From Planctomycetota bacterium (GTDB lineage Bacteria; Planctomycetota; UBA1135; GCA-002686595): a stretch of 64,000 nt of DNA. Under the pieces are notes generated by a model, which saw only the letters and a list, made by a program, of their open reading frames with translations, was not told where the DNA came from and ran no database searches. The DNA lies in assembly GCA_030746555.1 (NCBI GenBank), contig JASLMK010000072.1:86307-150306 (forward strand), written 5' to 3'. Position 1 is the first letter of the stretch, and every line of letters begins with the position of its first letter. Positions 57,473 through 64,000 of the stretch are shown piece by piece. The position numbers were made by a program, and so were the translations under genes.

Positions 57473-57598
57473 CTAGAAGCTCCCGTGGCGGGCTCGCTGG
57501 CGCTTGTTGACCTTGCGCCCGCCCACGGTCTTCTGCCGGGTCCGGAAGCCGGTCTTCCTCTTGCGCTTGGTGCTGCTGTTCCGCGTCTTGATCTTCAC
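57473..57598 (-). CDS. rpmH: 50S ribosomal protein bL34
   Basis: A 41-residue basic protein reads VKIKTRNSSTKRKRKTGFRT and on to RARHGSF, from a GTG with AGAGGA five bases upstream. The KRKRKTGFRTRQKTVGGRKV core is the bL34 signature (usually LKRxRxHGFRxRMxTxxGRxVL). A TACACT box lies upstream as a possible -10. It is too short for most automatic gene finders. rpmH normally sits beside rnpA and dnaA near the origin, but here its neighbours are a radical SAM gene and a protease gene. Confidence 0.85.
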   Translation of the reverse strand: MKIKTRNSSTKRKRKTGFRTRQKTVGGRKVNKRQRARHGSF

Positions 57599-57775
57599 GA
57601 CTGTCCTCTTCCTGCTGGATCCCTGCCGGATCGCTCGGGGTCACCGGGGAAGCCGGGCAGGCGCTCCCTTCGGGCGAGCCCGAGAGTGTAGCGCCACGGC
57701 GCCCGCGGTGCCACGCGCCTTCCCCGGAGACTCCCCGGTGCCCATCGCCTCCCACCGTCGGTAGCATCGGGTCCC

Positions 57776-59017
57776 GTGGACTCCTCTCCCGTCCCGCTCC
57801 TCGCCGCCGCCCTGGTCGTCCCCGCCCTCGGCGCCCTCGCCTCCCATGCCGCTCCCCCGGGGACGCCCGCCGGCGCCGCGCAGTCCCCCGACCGGTCCCC
57901 CTGGAGGGCCGCGTGGGCCTGGCTCTCCGGGGAGCGCGACCGCCTGGCCGCCGACCTGGCGACCGCCCACGGCGGGCTCCTCGCCCGGGCCTGCGAGGGG
58001 CGGCCGGACCTGGTCGAGCGCCTCGAGCCCACGCCGCCCGCGCCGACGCCCTCGGGCTGGGGGATCCTCCCGCGGGTGGCGGCCGACGCCGCCCTCTCGA
58101 CCGCGCGGCCCCGGGAGCGCCGCTACTCCCTCGAGCGGCTCACGACCGGCTTCGCGGGAGAGCGGCGCGACGCCGCCCTCTTGGCCGGAGCCGCCGGCGC
58201 GGGGGACGAGGATCGGCTCGCCGACCAGGTGGCCGAGTTCGAGCGCCTCAAGGAGCGTCTGCGGGACCTCGAGGAGCACCTCAGCTACCACGAATGGTGG
58301 CAGGAGGCCGCGGTCGAGGACGCGGCCGCCTTCGCCGCCCGCAACGAGAGCGTGGCCCTGACTCGCGAGTGGAGGCGCGTCGTCGAGGCCGGCGACGACC
58401 CCGAGCGGGCGCGGCGCCTGGAGCGGGAGCTCCTCGCGCGCGTGGCGCCCTTCACCGCGACCCGGGGGCTCGCCATCGAGGAGGCTCCCGACGGCGCGCG
58501 CACCCTGGCGGTCGAGGTCCACACCGACATCGCCGACGAGGCCTTCCTCGGCGCCCTGGTGGCGGGGGTCGACGCGGCCTGGAACCGGGCCTCGGCCATG
58601 GGGGCGGCGCGCCTGCGGATCGAGCTCACCCTCGTCCGTCGCCCGATCGACGAGCTCTACCCCGAGGGCGCGCCGGCCCGCGGCGCGGCGATCGACACCG
58701 ACGACCACCTCGCGCGCTTCGGGGAGGGTGTCCTGACACTCACCACCGGCGCGCCGAGCACCCACGCCCGGGTCGGGCGCCACATCCTGCTCGGACCGGG
58801 CAAGGTCACCCCCCGCACCCTGGCCCACGAGTTCGGCCACCTCCTCGGGTTCACCGACGCCTACCTGCGCGGCTACGACGGCAGCCCGGGCGACCGCTTC
58901 GGGGTCGTGCTCGTGGAGTGGTCCGGACTGCGCGACGACCTGATGGGTGCCTCGGGAGGCGGGCGGGTGAGCGAGGGCATGGTGGCACGGCTGACGGAGG
59001 CCTATGGCGCCCCCTGA
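57776..59017 (+). CDS. secreted zincin-type metalloprotease
   Basis: The 413-residue protein starts at a GTG and has a signal-like N-terminus (PLLAAALVVPALGALASHA). A coiled region precedes the catalytic motif HEFGHLLGFTD, with zinc ligands His351 and His355, catalytic Glu352 and probable third ligand Asp361. That Asp third ligand resembles snapalysin-type metzincins. The rest of the sequence is unlike any family I can name. Its last 14 bp overlap the next gene, so they are coupled. Confidence 0.78.
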   Translation: MDSSPVPLLAAALVVPALGALASHAAPPGTPAGAAQSPDRSPWRAAWAWLSGERDRLAADLATAHGGLLARACEGRPDLVERLEPTPPAPTPSGWGILPRVAADAALSTARPRERRYSLERLTTGFAGERRDAALLAGAAGAGDEDRLADQVAEFERLKERLRDLEEHLSYHEWWQEAAVEDAAAFAARNESVALTREWRRVVEAGDDPERARRLERELLARVAPFTATRGLAIEEAPDGARTLAVEVHTDIADEAFLGALVAGVDAAWNRASAMGAARLRIELTLVRRPIDELYPEGAPARGAAIDTDDHLARFGEGVLTLTTGAPSTHARVGRHILLGPGKVTPRTLAHEFGHLLGFTDAYLRGYDGSPGDRFGVVLVEWSGLRDDLMGASGGGRVSEGMVARLTEAYGAP

Positions 59018-60917
59018 GACCGTGCCCTCGCCGCCGTGGCGAGGAGCGCGCGCCTGGCACCTCGCCGGGCTGCTCCTGCTCCCGGCGCTGGTCTTCGCCA
59101 ACTCCCTCTCGGGCGAGTACCACCTCGACGACGTCTACCGCATCGAGGACAACCCCCAGCTCGAGCGGGTCCGGCCGGTCTGGCGTCACTTCACCGACCC
59201 GACCACCAGCGCCACCCTCCCGCAACTGGTCCAGTACCGCCCGCTCCTGCCCCTCTCCCTCTCCCTGAACCGCGCCCTCTCCGATGCGGCCGGCATCGAC
59301 CTCCTGGTCGGCTACCACCTGGGGAACCTGGCGCTGCACCTGGTCGCGGTCCTCCTGCTCTACGGGCTGTTCTCCGAGCTCGTCGCCCACTGGGGCGCGG
59401 GGACGGCCTCGCGCGGGAGCGCTGCGCACACCGCCTTCGCCGGCGCCTTGCTGTTCGCCGTGCACCCCGTCGCCGGGACCTCGGTCAACTACCTCTGCGG
59501 GCGCGACCTCCTGCTGATGCTGGCCTTCCTCGTCGCATCCCTGTGGGTCTACGCGCGCCTGCGGCGCCTGGGCGGAGGCGCCTGGCGCTGGGCCGTGTGC
59601 CTGTCGTGTTTGGTCCTCTCCCTGTGTTCCAAGACCAACGCCCTCGTGGCGCCCCTGGTGGTCCTCGCCTTCGAGTGGACCTGCGCCCGCGAGCGCTGGT
59701 CCTCCCCCCGCGCCCTCGCCCGCGCCGCGCCCTTCGCCGCCGTCGCCGCCGGGTTCTGGCTCTTCACCCGCTTCGTCCTCGGCTTCTCGGACGCAAGTCA
59801 GCTGATCGTCGAGCGGGCGAGCCACCTCGAGTACCCCCTGACCCAGCTGCGCCTGCACCTGTTCCACTACCTGCGCCACGTCGTCTGGCCCTTCACCCTG
59901 CGGGCCGAGGCCCACGTCGAGCCCTCGACCCTGGGCGACCCCCGGGTCTGGGCCGGAGCCCTCCTGGTCGGGGGGTCCCTGGTCTGGGCGGTCCGCCGCC
60001 GCCGGTGCGCACCCCTGGCGGCCTTCTGCGTCGCGGCCTACTGGATCCTGCCCGCCCTGACCTCGTCGGTCCTGCCCCTGCGCCGCCTGGCGACGGACTA
60101 CCGGCTGGTGCCGTCCCTCGCGTTCCTGTGCCTGCTCATGGCCCTGGCCGGCGCGCGCCTCACGTCACGGCGCGCGCGGGTGGCCCTGCTCGCCGCCGCC
60201 GCGACGTGGTTTGGCGGCACTGCGGCGTCCCTGAACCGCCATTGGCTGACGGAGGAGTCGTTCTGGTTGCAGAGCGTGCGCCACGGCGGCTCGGCCCTGG
60301 CCCACACCAACTACGGCCTGGCGGTCTCGCGCCGTGATCCGGCCCTGGCGGAGGAGCACTACCGGCGCGCCCTCGAGCTCTACCCCGGCCACGTCTGGGC
60401 CCGCATCAATCTGGGCCTCTTGATGATCGCGAGCGAGCGCGGGGCCGAGGGGCTGGCCCTGGTGGAGGAGGCCGCGCGCCTGATGCCCCGCTGGGGCGTG
60501 AACCACCACTGGCTGGCGGTCGCCCGCGAGCGCCTCGGTCGCCACGAGGACGCCCTGGCGGCCGCCGAGCGGGCCTGCGAGCTCGAGCCTCGCAACCAGA
60601 CCTACCGAGAGCAGCGCACGCGCCTCCTGTTCGCCGCGGGCTTCGGTGCCCAGCGCGCCGGCCGGAGCGCGCGGGCCATCGAGCTCTACGAGCGCCACCT
60701 ACTGGCCGATCCCGCGGCCTTCCAGACCCACTTCAACCTCGCCTACGCTCTGATGGAGGCTGGGGAGGCCGCGCGCGCGGTCGAGCACTTCCGGCGCACC
60801 CTGGAGCTCGAGCCCGGGTACCACGAGGTGCACCGCCACCTCGCCACCTGCTACGGTGCCCTCGGTGACGAGGCGGCGAGGGAGCGGGAGGAGGCCCTCT
60901 ACCGCGCCGGGGGCTGA
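59004..60917 (+). CDS. TMTC-like polytopic membrane protein with TPR repeats
   Basis: This 637-residue protein has about 10 helices in residues 1-400. The luminal-loop motif GEYHLDDVYRIEDNPQ is typical of TMTC/PMT-like glycosyltransferases (DD motif), along with RPLLPLSLSLNRAL. The last 200 residues are TPRs (EEHYRRALELYPGHVWARIN; FNLAYALMEAGEAARAVEHF). In animals TMTC proteins add O-mannose to cadherins. A protein or polymer glycosyltransferase role is inferred. Confidence 0.82.
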   Translation: MAPPETVPSPPWRGARAWHLAGLLLLPALVFANSLSGEYHLDDVYRIEDNPQLERVRPVWRHFTDPTTSATLPQLVQYRPLLPLSLSLNRALSDAAGIDLLVGYHLGNLALHLVAVLLLYGLFSELVAHWGAGTASRGSAAHTAFAGALLFAVHPVAGTSVNYLCGRDLLLMLAFLVASLWVYARLRRLGGGAWRWAVCLSCLVLSLCSKTNALVAPLVVLAFEWTCARERWSSPRALARAAPFAAVAAGFWLFTRFVLGFSDASQLIVERASHLEYPLTQLRLHLFHYLRHVVWPFTLRAEAHVEPSTLGDPRVWAGALLVGGSLVWAVRRRRCAPLAAFCVAAYWILPALTSSVLPLRRLATDYRLVPSLAFLCLLMALAGARLTSRRARVALLAAAATWFGGTAASLNRHWLTEESFWLQSVRHGGSALAHTNYGLAVSRRDPALAEEHYRRALELYPGHVWARINLGLLMIASERGAEGLALVEEAARLMPRWGVNHHWLAVARERLGRHEDALAAAERACELEPRNQTYREQRTRLLFAAGFGAQRAGRSARAIELYERHLLADPAAFQTHFNLAYALMEAGEAARAVEHFRRTLELEPGYHEVHRHLATCYGALGDEAAREREEALYRAGG

Positions 60918-60927
60918 CCCACGCGCG

Positions 60928-62139
60928 TCACCCGTCGAGCGCGAGCACCCGCAGCATCTCGCCGGCGACGAGGGCGTTGCCCTCGGCCGAGTAGTGACCG
61001 GCCGGGCGCCACAGGGAGGGGTTGGCGTGTCCGCCGGCGGCCTCGAGCACCGCCGTCACGTCATGGGTCTCCACGCCCGCGGCGGCGAGGTCGTTCGCCA
61101 GGTGGCTCCAGTACAGGCCGCCGGTCTCCAGGCGGGAGCGGTGCGGGTGGGAGACCGCCGGCAGCACCCACAGGCGGAAGCGCGCCCCCGCGGCCCTCGC
61201 CTCCTCGGCCATGGCGAGCACGAGGGCGCGGTAGAGCCGGTAGACCTCACTTTGGGGATCGGCGAGCCAGTCCGAACTGGCGCGGCGCGACTGGGCCCGG
61301 CGGGTGAGCAGGACGCGGCCGACGAAGGAGCGGTGGAGCCAGTGGGAGCCGCGGGGGGCGTAGGCCGCCGGGGTGCGCGCCAGGCGCAGGTCGTCCTCCC
61401 CCACCGCCGCGAGGAACGCCTCCTGGGACGAGAGCGCCGCGAGGTTCGCGGCCAGGGAGGGAGCGGGGTTGGGGACGGCGACCAGCCGCCCGGCCCCGTC
61501 GAGGTGGAAGCGCGGCTTGAACAGGATCGTGCGCGCCTGGTGGTGCAACAGGGGCGGGAAGACGGTCGTGACCCGGCCCGTGGCGGCGGGCAGCCAGCCG
61601 AACCAGACCTCGTCGGGTCCCAGGGGCAATCCGTCGCGCCGCAGGCGCAGGAGCGCCTGGTCCAGGCCGTAGCCGCCGCAGCCGAGGTTGGCGACCTCGA
61701 GGTCCTTCCGGGCCTCGTCCACCCGCGCCGCCCAGGTCTGCCCGCCGGACACCTCGTCCCCATGGGTGAAGGAGCACCCGACGGCGACGACCCTCCGAAC
61801 CCCCTCCCGTCGCTCGCGCGCCAGGGGCGCGACGCCGACGCGCGCACCGCTCCAGTCGTAGCGGTAGTCGGGGTGGGTGCGGTGGGGATCGGGAACCCAT
61901 CCGAGCTCGGGGTCGAGCATGGTCTGGTGCGGTCGCACGCTCCCGGCCTCGATGGCCGCCTGCTGTGCGCGGTAGCGTCCCAGCTGCTCTCGCTGCCAGT
62001 CGCTGAACAGGGGCGGATCGAAGGGTGCCAGACGCTCGTCCCCCAGCCGGTCGTCGGCAGCCAGGGTGTGGAGCAACCCCTGGTCGACGGCGACGAGCAG
62101 GGCCGCCGCGACGGCCAGTCTCAGGCAAGCGGTCCGCAT
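60928..62139 (-). CDS. SGNH/GDSL-like hydrolase, exported
   Basis: The 403-residue protein has an N-terminal signal/anchor (LRLAVAAALLVAVDQGLL). It carries SGNH blocks: Ser in VVAVGCSFTHGDE, NLGCGGYGLDQ with the oxyanion Gly/Asn, and a C-terminal AGHYSAEGNALVA supplying the His. Such proteins act on acyl or acetyl groups of polysaccharides or lipids. It converges with the TMTC-like gene, 10 bp away. Confidence 0.8.
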   Translation of the reverse strand: MRTACLRLAVAAALLVAVDQGLLHTLAADDRLGDERLAPFDPPLFSDWQREQLGRYRAQQAAIEAGSVRPHQTMLDPELGWVPDPHRTHPDYRYDWSGARVGVAPLARERREGVRRVVAVGCSFTHGDEVSGGQTWAARVDEARKDLEVANLGCGGYGLDQALLRLRRDGLPLGPDEVWFGWLPAATGRVTTVFPPLLHHQARTILFKPRFHLDGAGRLVAVPNPAPSLAANLAALSSQEAFLAAVGEDDLRLARTPAAYAPRGSHWLHRSFVGRVLLTRRAQSRRASSDWLADPQSEVYRLYRALVLAMAEEARAAGARFRLWVLPAVSHPHRSRLETGGLYWSHLANDLAAAGVETHDVTAVLEAAGGHANPSLWRPAGHYSAEGNALVAGEMLRVLALDG

Positions 62140-62556
62140 CGCCGCGACCCTATCCGCCGAGCGCCTCCCTCGCCAGCGAGGCCGGGCCGGGAGAGCTGAC
62201 CGGCGTCACGGACAGAACGTCGCCGCGGTTCCCCGGTCAGGTGGAAGCCCGCGCCGCCGGAGGCAGGGGCGGAGGGGACGAGGTCGTCGGCCGACACGCG
62301 GGTCGACCCGCTGGCCGAGAGGGTCACCCCCGGACCGTTCGAGCTCGGCGCGCTCTGGCAGGCGGGGGTCGGAGGGGGACGTCCCTGGCGGTCGGGTTGC
62401 CGGGCCCTCCGCCGCGGCATTCCCCCGAATCCGTGGAAAACCCCCCCGCTTTCACGACCTCCGGGTCCAATGGAGGTCCAGATTCGAAAGGGGGCCCCGC
62501 CCGCTTTTTGACAATCGCCCCGTCCGCTCAGCCAGACCCCAGCAGGAGTCCAGGTC
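62140..62556. other. intergenic region between divergent genes
   Basis: This 417-bp gap separates the SGNH hydrolase from the FG-GAP/collagen-like gene. It holds a TTGACA box at 62508-62513 with no matching -10 at 16-18 bp, and a GGGGCCCC palindrome near 62491. No convincing gene or RNA is seen on either strand. Confidence 0.5.
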
Positions 62557-64000
62557 ATGCTTCGTCCGTTCGCCCTGACCGTCACGTCGCTGCTCGTCGC
62601 GTTGCTCTCCTCCGCCCCCGCCTCCGCCTCCGATCCCGAGCCGGCAGGGGCTGCGCCTCCCTACCAGCCCCCCGGGGCCGTCGGTCTGCGCACGCACTTC
62701 GCCTGGGCGGACTTCGACGGGGACGGGCGTCTCGACGCCTTCGTGGTGGCTCCCGGCGGTGCGACGGCCCTGCTGCGCAACGAGGGGGACGGCACCTTCA
62801 GCGACGTCAGCCACGCCCGGGGACTGGGCGGCCTCGCGCCGGCCCGCTTCGGCATGTGGGCGGACTTCGACGGCGACGGCCGGCTCGACCTGTACGTGGG
62901 CGCCCTCGATCGCGCGGGCCTGCTCTACCGCAGTGGTCCCGACGGTCTCTTCCGCGAGGTCGGCAGCGCCTCGGGCCTCACGCACACCGACCGCGACCTG
63001 TACGGGGAGTGGATCGACTTCGATGGGGACGGCGACGCCGACCTGCACCTGGAGACGACCGCCGGGCACCTGATCTACCGCAACCGTCAGGGAGCCGGTT
63101 TCGATCGGGTGGAGATCGACCTCCCCTGGTCGGCCTCCCTCGGCTCCCTCTTGCGCACGGCTCCAGTGGCGGGCGTGCCGACCGTGAGCGCCGGAGCCCT
63201 GGGTGGCTCGTCCTCTCCGGCCGGAGCGGGAGGTGGAGTCGGCGGCGTCCCGCCCGCTCCGTCGGGGGCCTTCGACAGCACCGGCGCGCTCCCGAGCACG
63301 TCCGGCTGTGCCCCCAGCATCGAAGACCAGGCCTTCCCGGGCAGCTGCCTGGACGCTTCCTCCTTCCCCACCCTCGGGATGCTGTACCCGATCAGCGAGG
63401 ACCTGTTCGTGAGCGATCTCGGCCAGGTCGGCTTGGGTACGACGGTTCCGCGGGCGGACCTGGACGTCCGCGGCGCGATCCTGGGCGAGCAGCTCCAGCT
63501 CGGCCCGGCTCCGACGCTCGCCGGCCTGACCCTGGGCACCGGTCCGGGGGCGAACGGCATCAAGTTCTACGTGGCGGGCGCCCAGCGCTCGGAGATCCGT
63601 CCGGGTCTGTTCGGCACGACCTGGAACCTGGACAACTCCTCGCTAGCCGTCATCCGCGGCGAGGTGGGCATCGGTGTCCTCGCGCCCCAGCGGCCCCTCG
63701 ACGTGGAGGGCGTCGTGCGCTCCCGCTCCGGCGGCTTCGAGTTCCCCGACGGCTCGCTCCAGACCACGGCCACCCTCCAGGGCCCCGCGGGTCCGACCGG
63801 GCCGCCGGGTGCTGACGGAAGCGAAGGCGCCCAAGGACCGCAGGGTCCGACCGGACCCGCCGGTGCAGACGGCAACGACGGCGCCCAGGGACCGCAAGGT
63901 CCGACAGGAGCCGCAGGTGCCGACGGCAACAACGGCGCCCAGGGACCGCAAGGTCCGAAGATCGCACGAGCGTCGGGGAGCGACAGAGTGTACAGACGAG
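62557..64000 (+). CDS. secreted FG-GAP/collagen-like repeat protein, 3' end missing
   Basis: It starts at ATG 62557, with AGGAG eight bases upstream and a signal peptide (ALTVTSLLVALLSSAPASA). Three calcium-loop repeats follow: DFDGDGRLD (52-60), a second DFDGDGRLD, and DFDGDGDAD. A middle region has GLGTTVPRADLDVRG, a phrase typical of long fibre-like surface proteins. Residues 409-467 are Gly-X-Y collagen-like. The frame stays open to the window end, but bases 63959-64000 look like adapter, so the genuine coding stops at about 63958. It is probably a surface or extracellular fibre or adhesin. Confidence 0.82.
   Translation, partial: MLRPFALTVTSLLVALLSSAPASASDPEPAGAAPPYQPPGAVGLRTHFAWADFDGDGRLDAFVVAPGGATALLRNEGDGTFSDVSHARGLGGLAPARFGMWADFDGDGRLDLYVGALDRAGLLYRSGPDGLFREVGSASGLTHTDRDLYGEWIDFDGDGDADLHLETTAGHLIYRNRQGAGFDRVEIDLPWSASLGSLLRTAPVAGVPTVSAGALGGSSSPAGAGGGVGGVPPAPSGAFDSTGALPSTSGCAPSIEDQAFPGSCLDASSFPTLGMLYPISEDLFVSDLGQVGLGTTVPRADLDVRGAILGEQLQLGPAPTLAGLTLGTGPGANGIKFYVAGAQRSEIRPGLFGTTWNLDNSSLAVIRGEVGIGVLAPQRPLDVEGVVRSRSGGFEFPDGSLQTTATLQGPAGPTGPPGADGSEGAQGPQGPTGPAGADGNDGAQGPQGPTGAAGADGNNGAQGPQGPKIARASGSDRVYRR
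63790..63957 (+). repeat. 54-bp tandem repeats encoding collagen-like units
   Basis: Three copies of an 18-residue unit (GPTGPAGADGNDGAQGPQ and variants) begin at 63790, 63844 and 63898, with a partial fourth at 63952. DNA copies differ mostly at third codon positions. Such repeats often break short-read assemblies, which fits the contig ending here. Confidence 0.9.
63959..64000. other. probable sequencing-adapter read-through at contig end
   Basis: From 63959 the sequence starts AGATCG and ends its best match with AGAGTGT at 63991. From memory of the Illumina TruSeq adapter reverse complement (AGATCGGAAGAGCGTCGTGT and onward), 27 of the first 33 bases agree. The collagen periodicity stops exactly where the match begins. 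This part is probably not genomic. Confidence 0.7.

Noticed and set aside
62508..62536. TTGACA as promoter for the collagen-like gene
   Set aside because: No acceptable -10 box lies 16-18 bp downstream.
63790..63957. CRISPR-like array
   Set aside because: Repeats are contiguous, 54 bp long and in frame, coding for Gly-X-Y; there are no spacers or cas genes.

Overview
The window is very GC-rich (about 70% by eye) and tightly packed with long genes on both strands. It reads like a bacterial contig from Planctomycetota or a close relative. The best evidence is a 1358-residue Ser/Thr kinase with DWG in place of DFG, a transmembrane segment and WD40 repeats. Supporting signs are FG-GAP and collagen-like secreted proteins, a TMTC/TPR membrane protein, a divergent ribosomal protein L34, and a type II secretion operon. 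Species cannot be told. The last 42 bases look like sequencing-adapter read-through, so the window probably ends at the end of an assembled (perhaps metagenomic) contig.

Layout, left to right. 1-6.6 kb: a Hrq1/YprA-type DEAD/DEAH helicase cut by the left edge, then a Gld-type ABC exporter (ATPase, permease, auxiliary GldG-like protein, DUF4340). 6.8-11.2 kb: a histidine kinase and NtrC-type regulator followed by dnaK. The gap between regulator and dnaK carries a -24/-12 (sigma-54) promoter candidate and two palindromic sites exactly 40 bp apart, so this looks like a self-contained sigma-54-controlled chaperone module. 11.2-18 kb: a Sua5/tyrosine-phosphatase fusion, a secreted metallophosphoesterase-LamG protein, a decayed FG-GAP gene with an 8-bp tandem repeat, a membrane spermidine-synthase-like protein, and a PTS EIIA protein. 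18-25.5 kb: a ten-gene Mrp-type cation/proton antiporter operon with a split MrpA. 25.8-33.8 kb: a divergently transcribed type II secretion operon, gspDEFGHIJ, behind a good -35/-10 promoter.

33.8-45.7 kb: serS, a large unknown exported protein, a rhomboid protease, folD, and a run of mobA, polyprenyl synthase, resB and ccsA (system II cytochrome c assembly) next to a TatA-like gene. 45.7-52.1 kb: a MnmC-like methyltransferase overlapping the kinase-WD40 gene, a 204-bp inverted-repeat (MITE-like) element, and sucCD. 52.2-62.1 kb: a TPR-like protein, two convergent rhomboid genes, a YgiQ-type radical SAM protein, an orphan rpmH, a zinc protease, a TMTC-like protein and an SGNH hydrolase. 62.5 kb to the end: a secreted FG-GAP/collagen-like protein that runs off the contig.

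Themes: cell-envelope biology (secretion, proteolysis, cytochrome assembly, ion homeostasis) and heavy translational coupling, with many 4-bp ATGA/GTGA overlaps. I see no tRNA, rRNA, CRISPR array, prophage or full insertion sequence.
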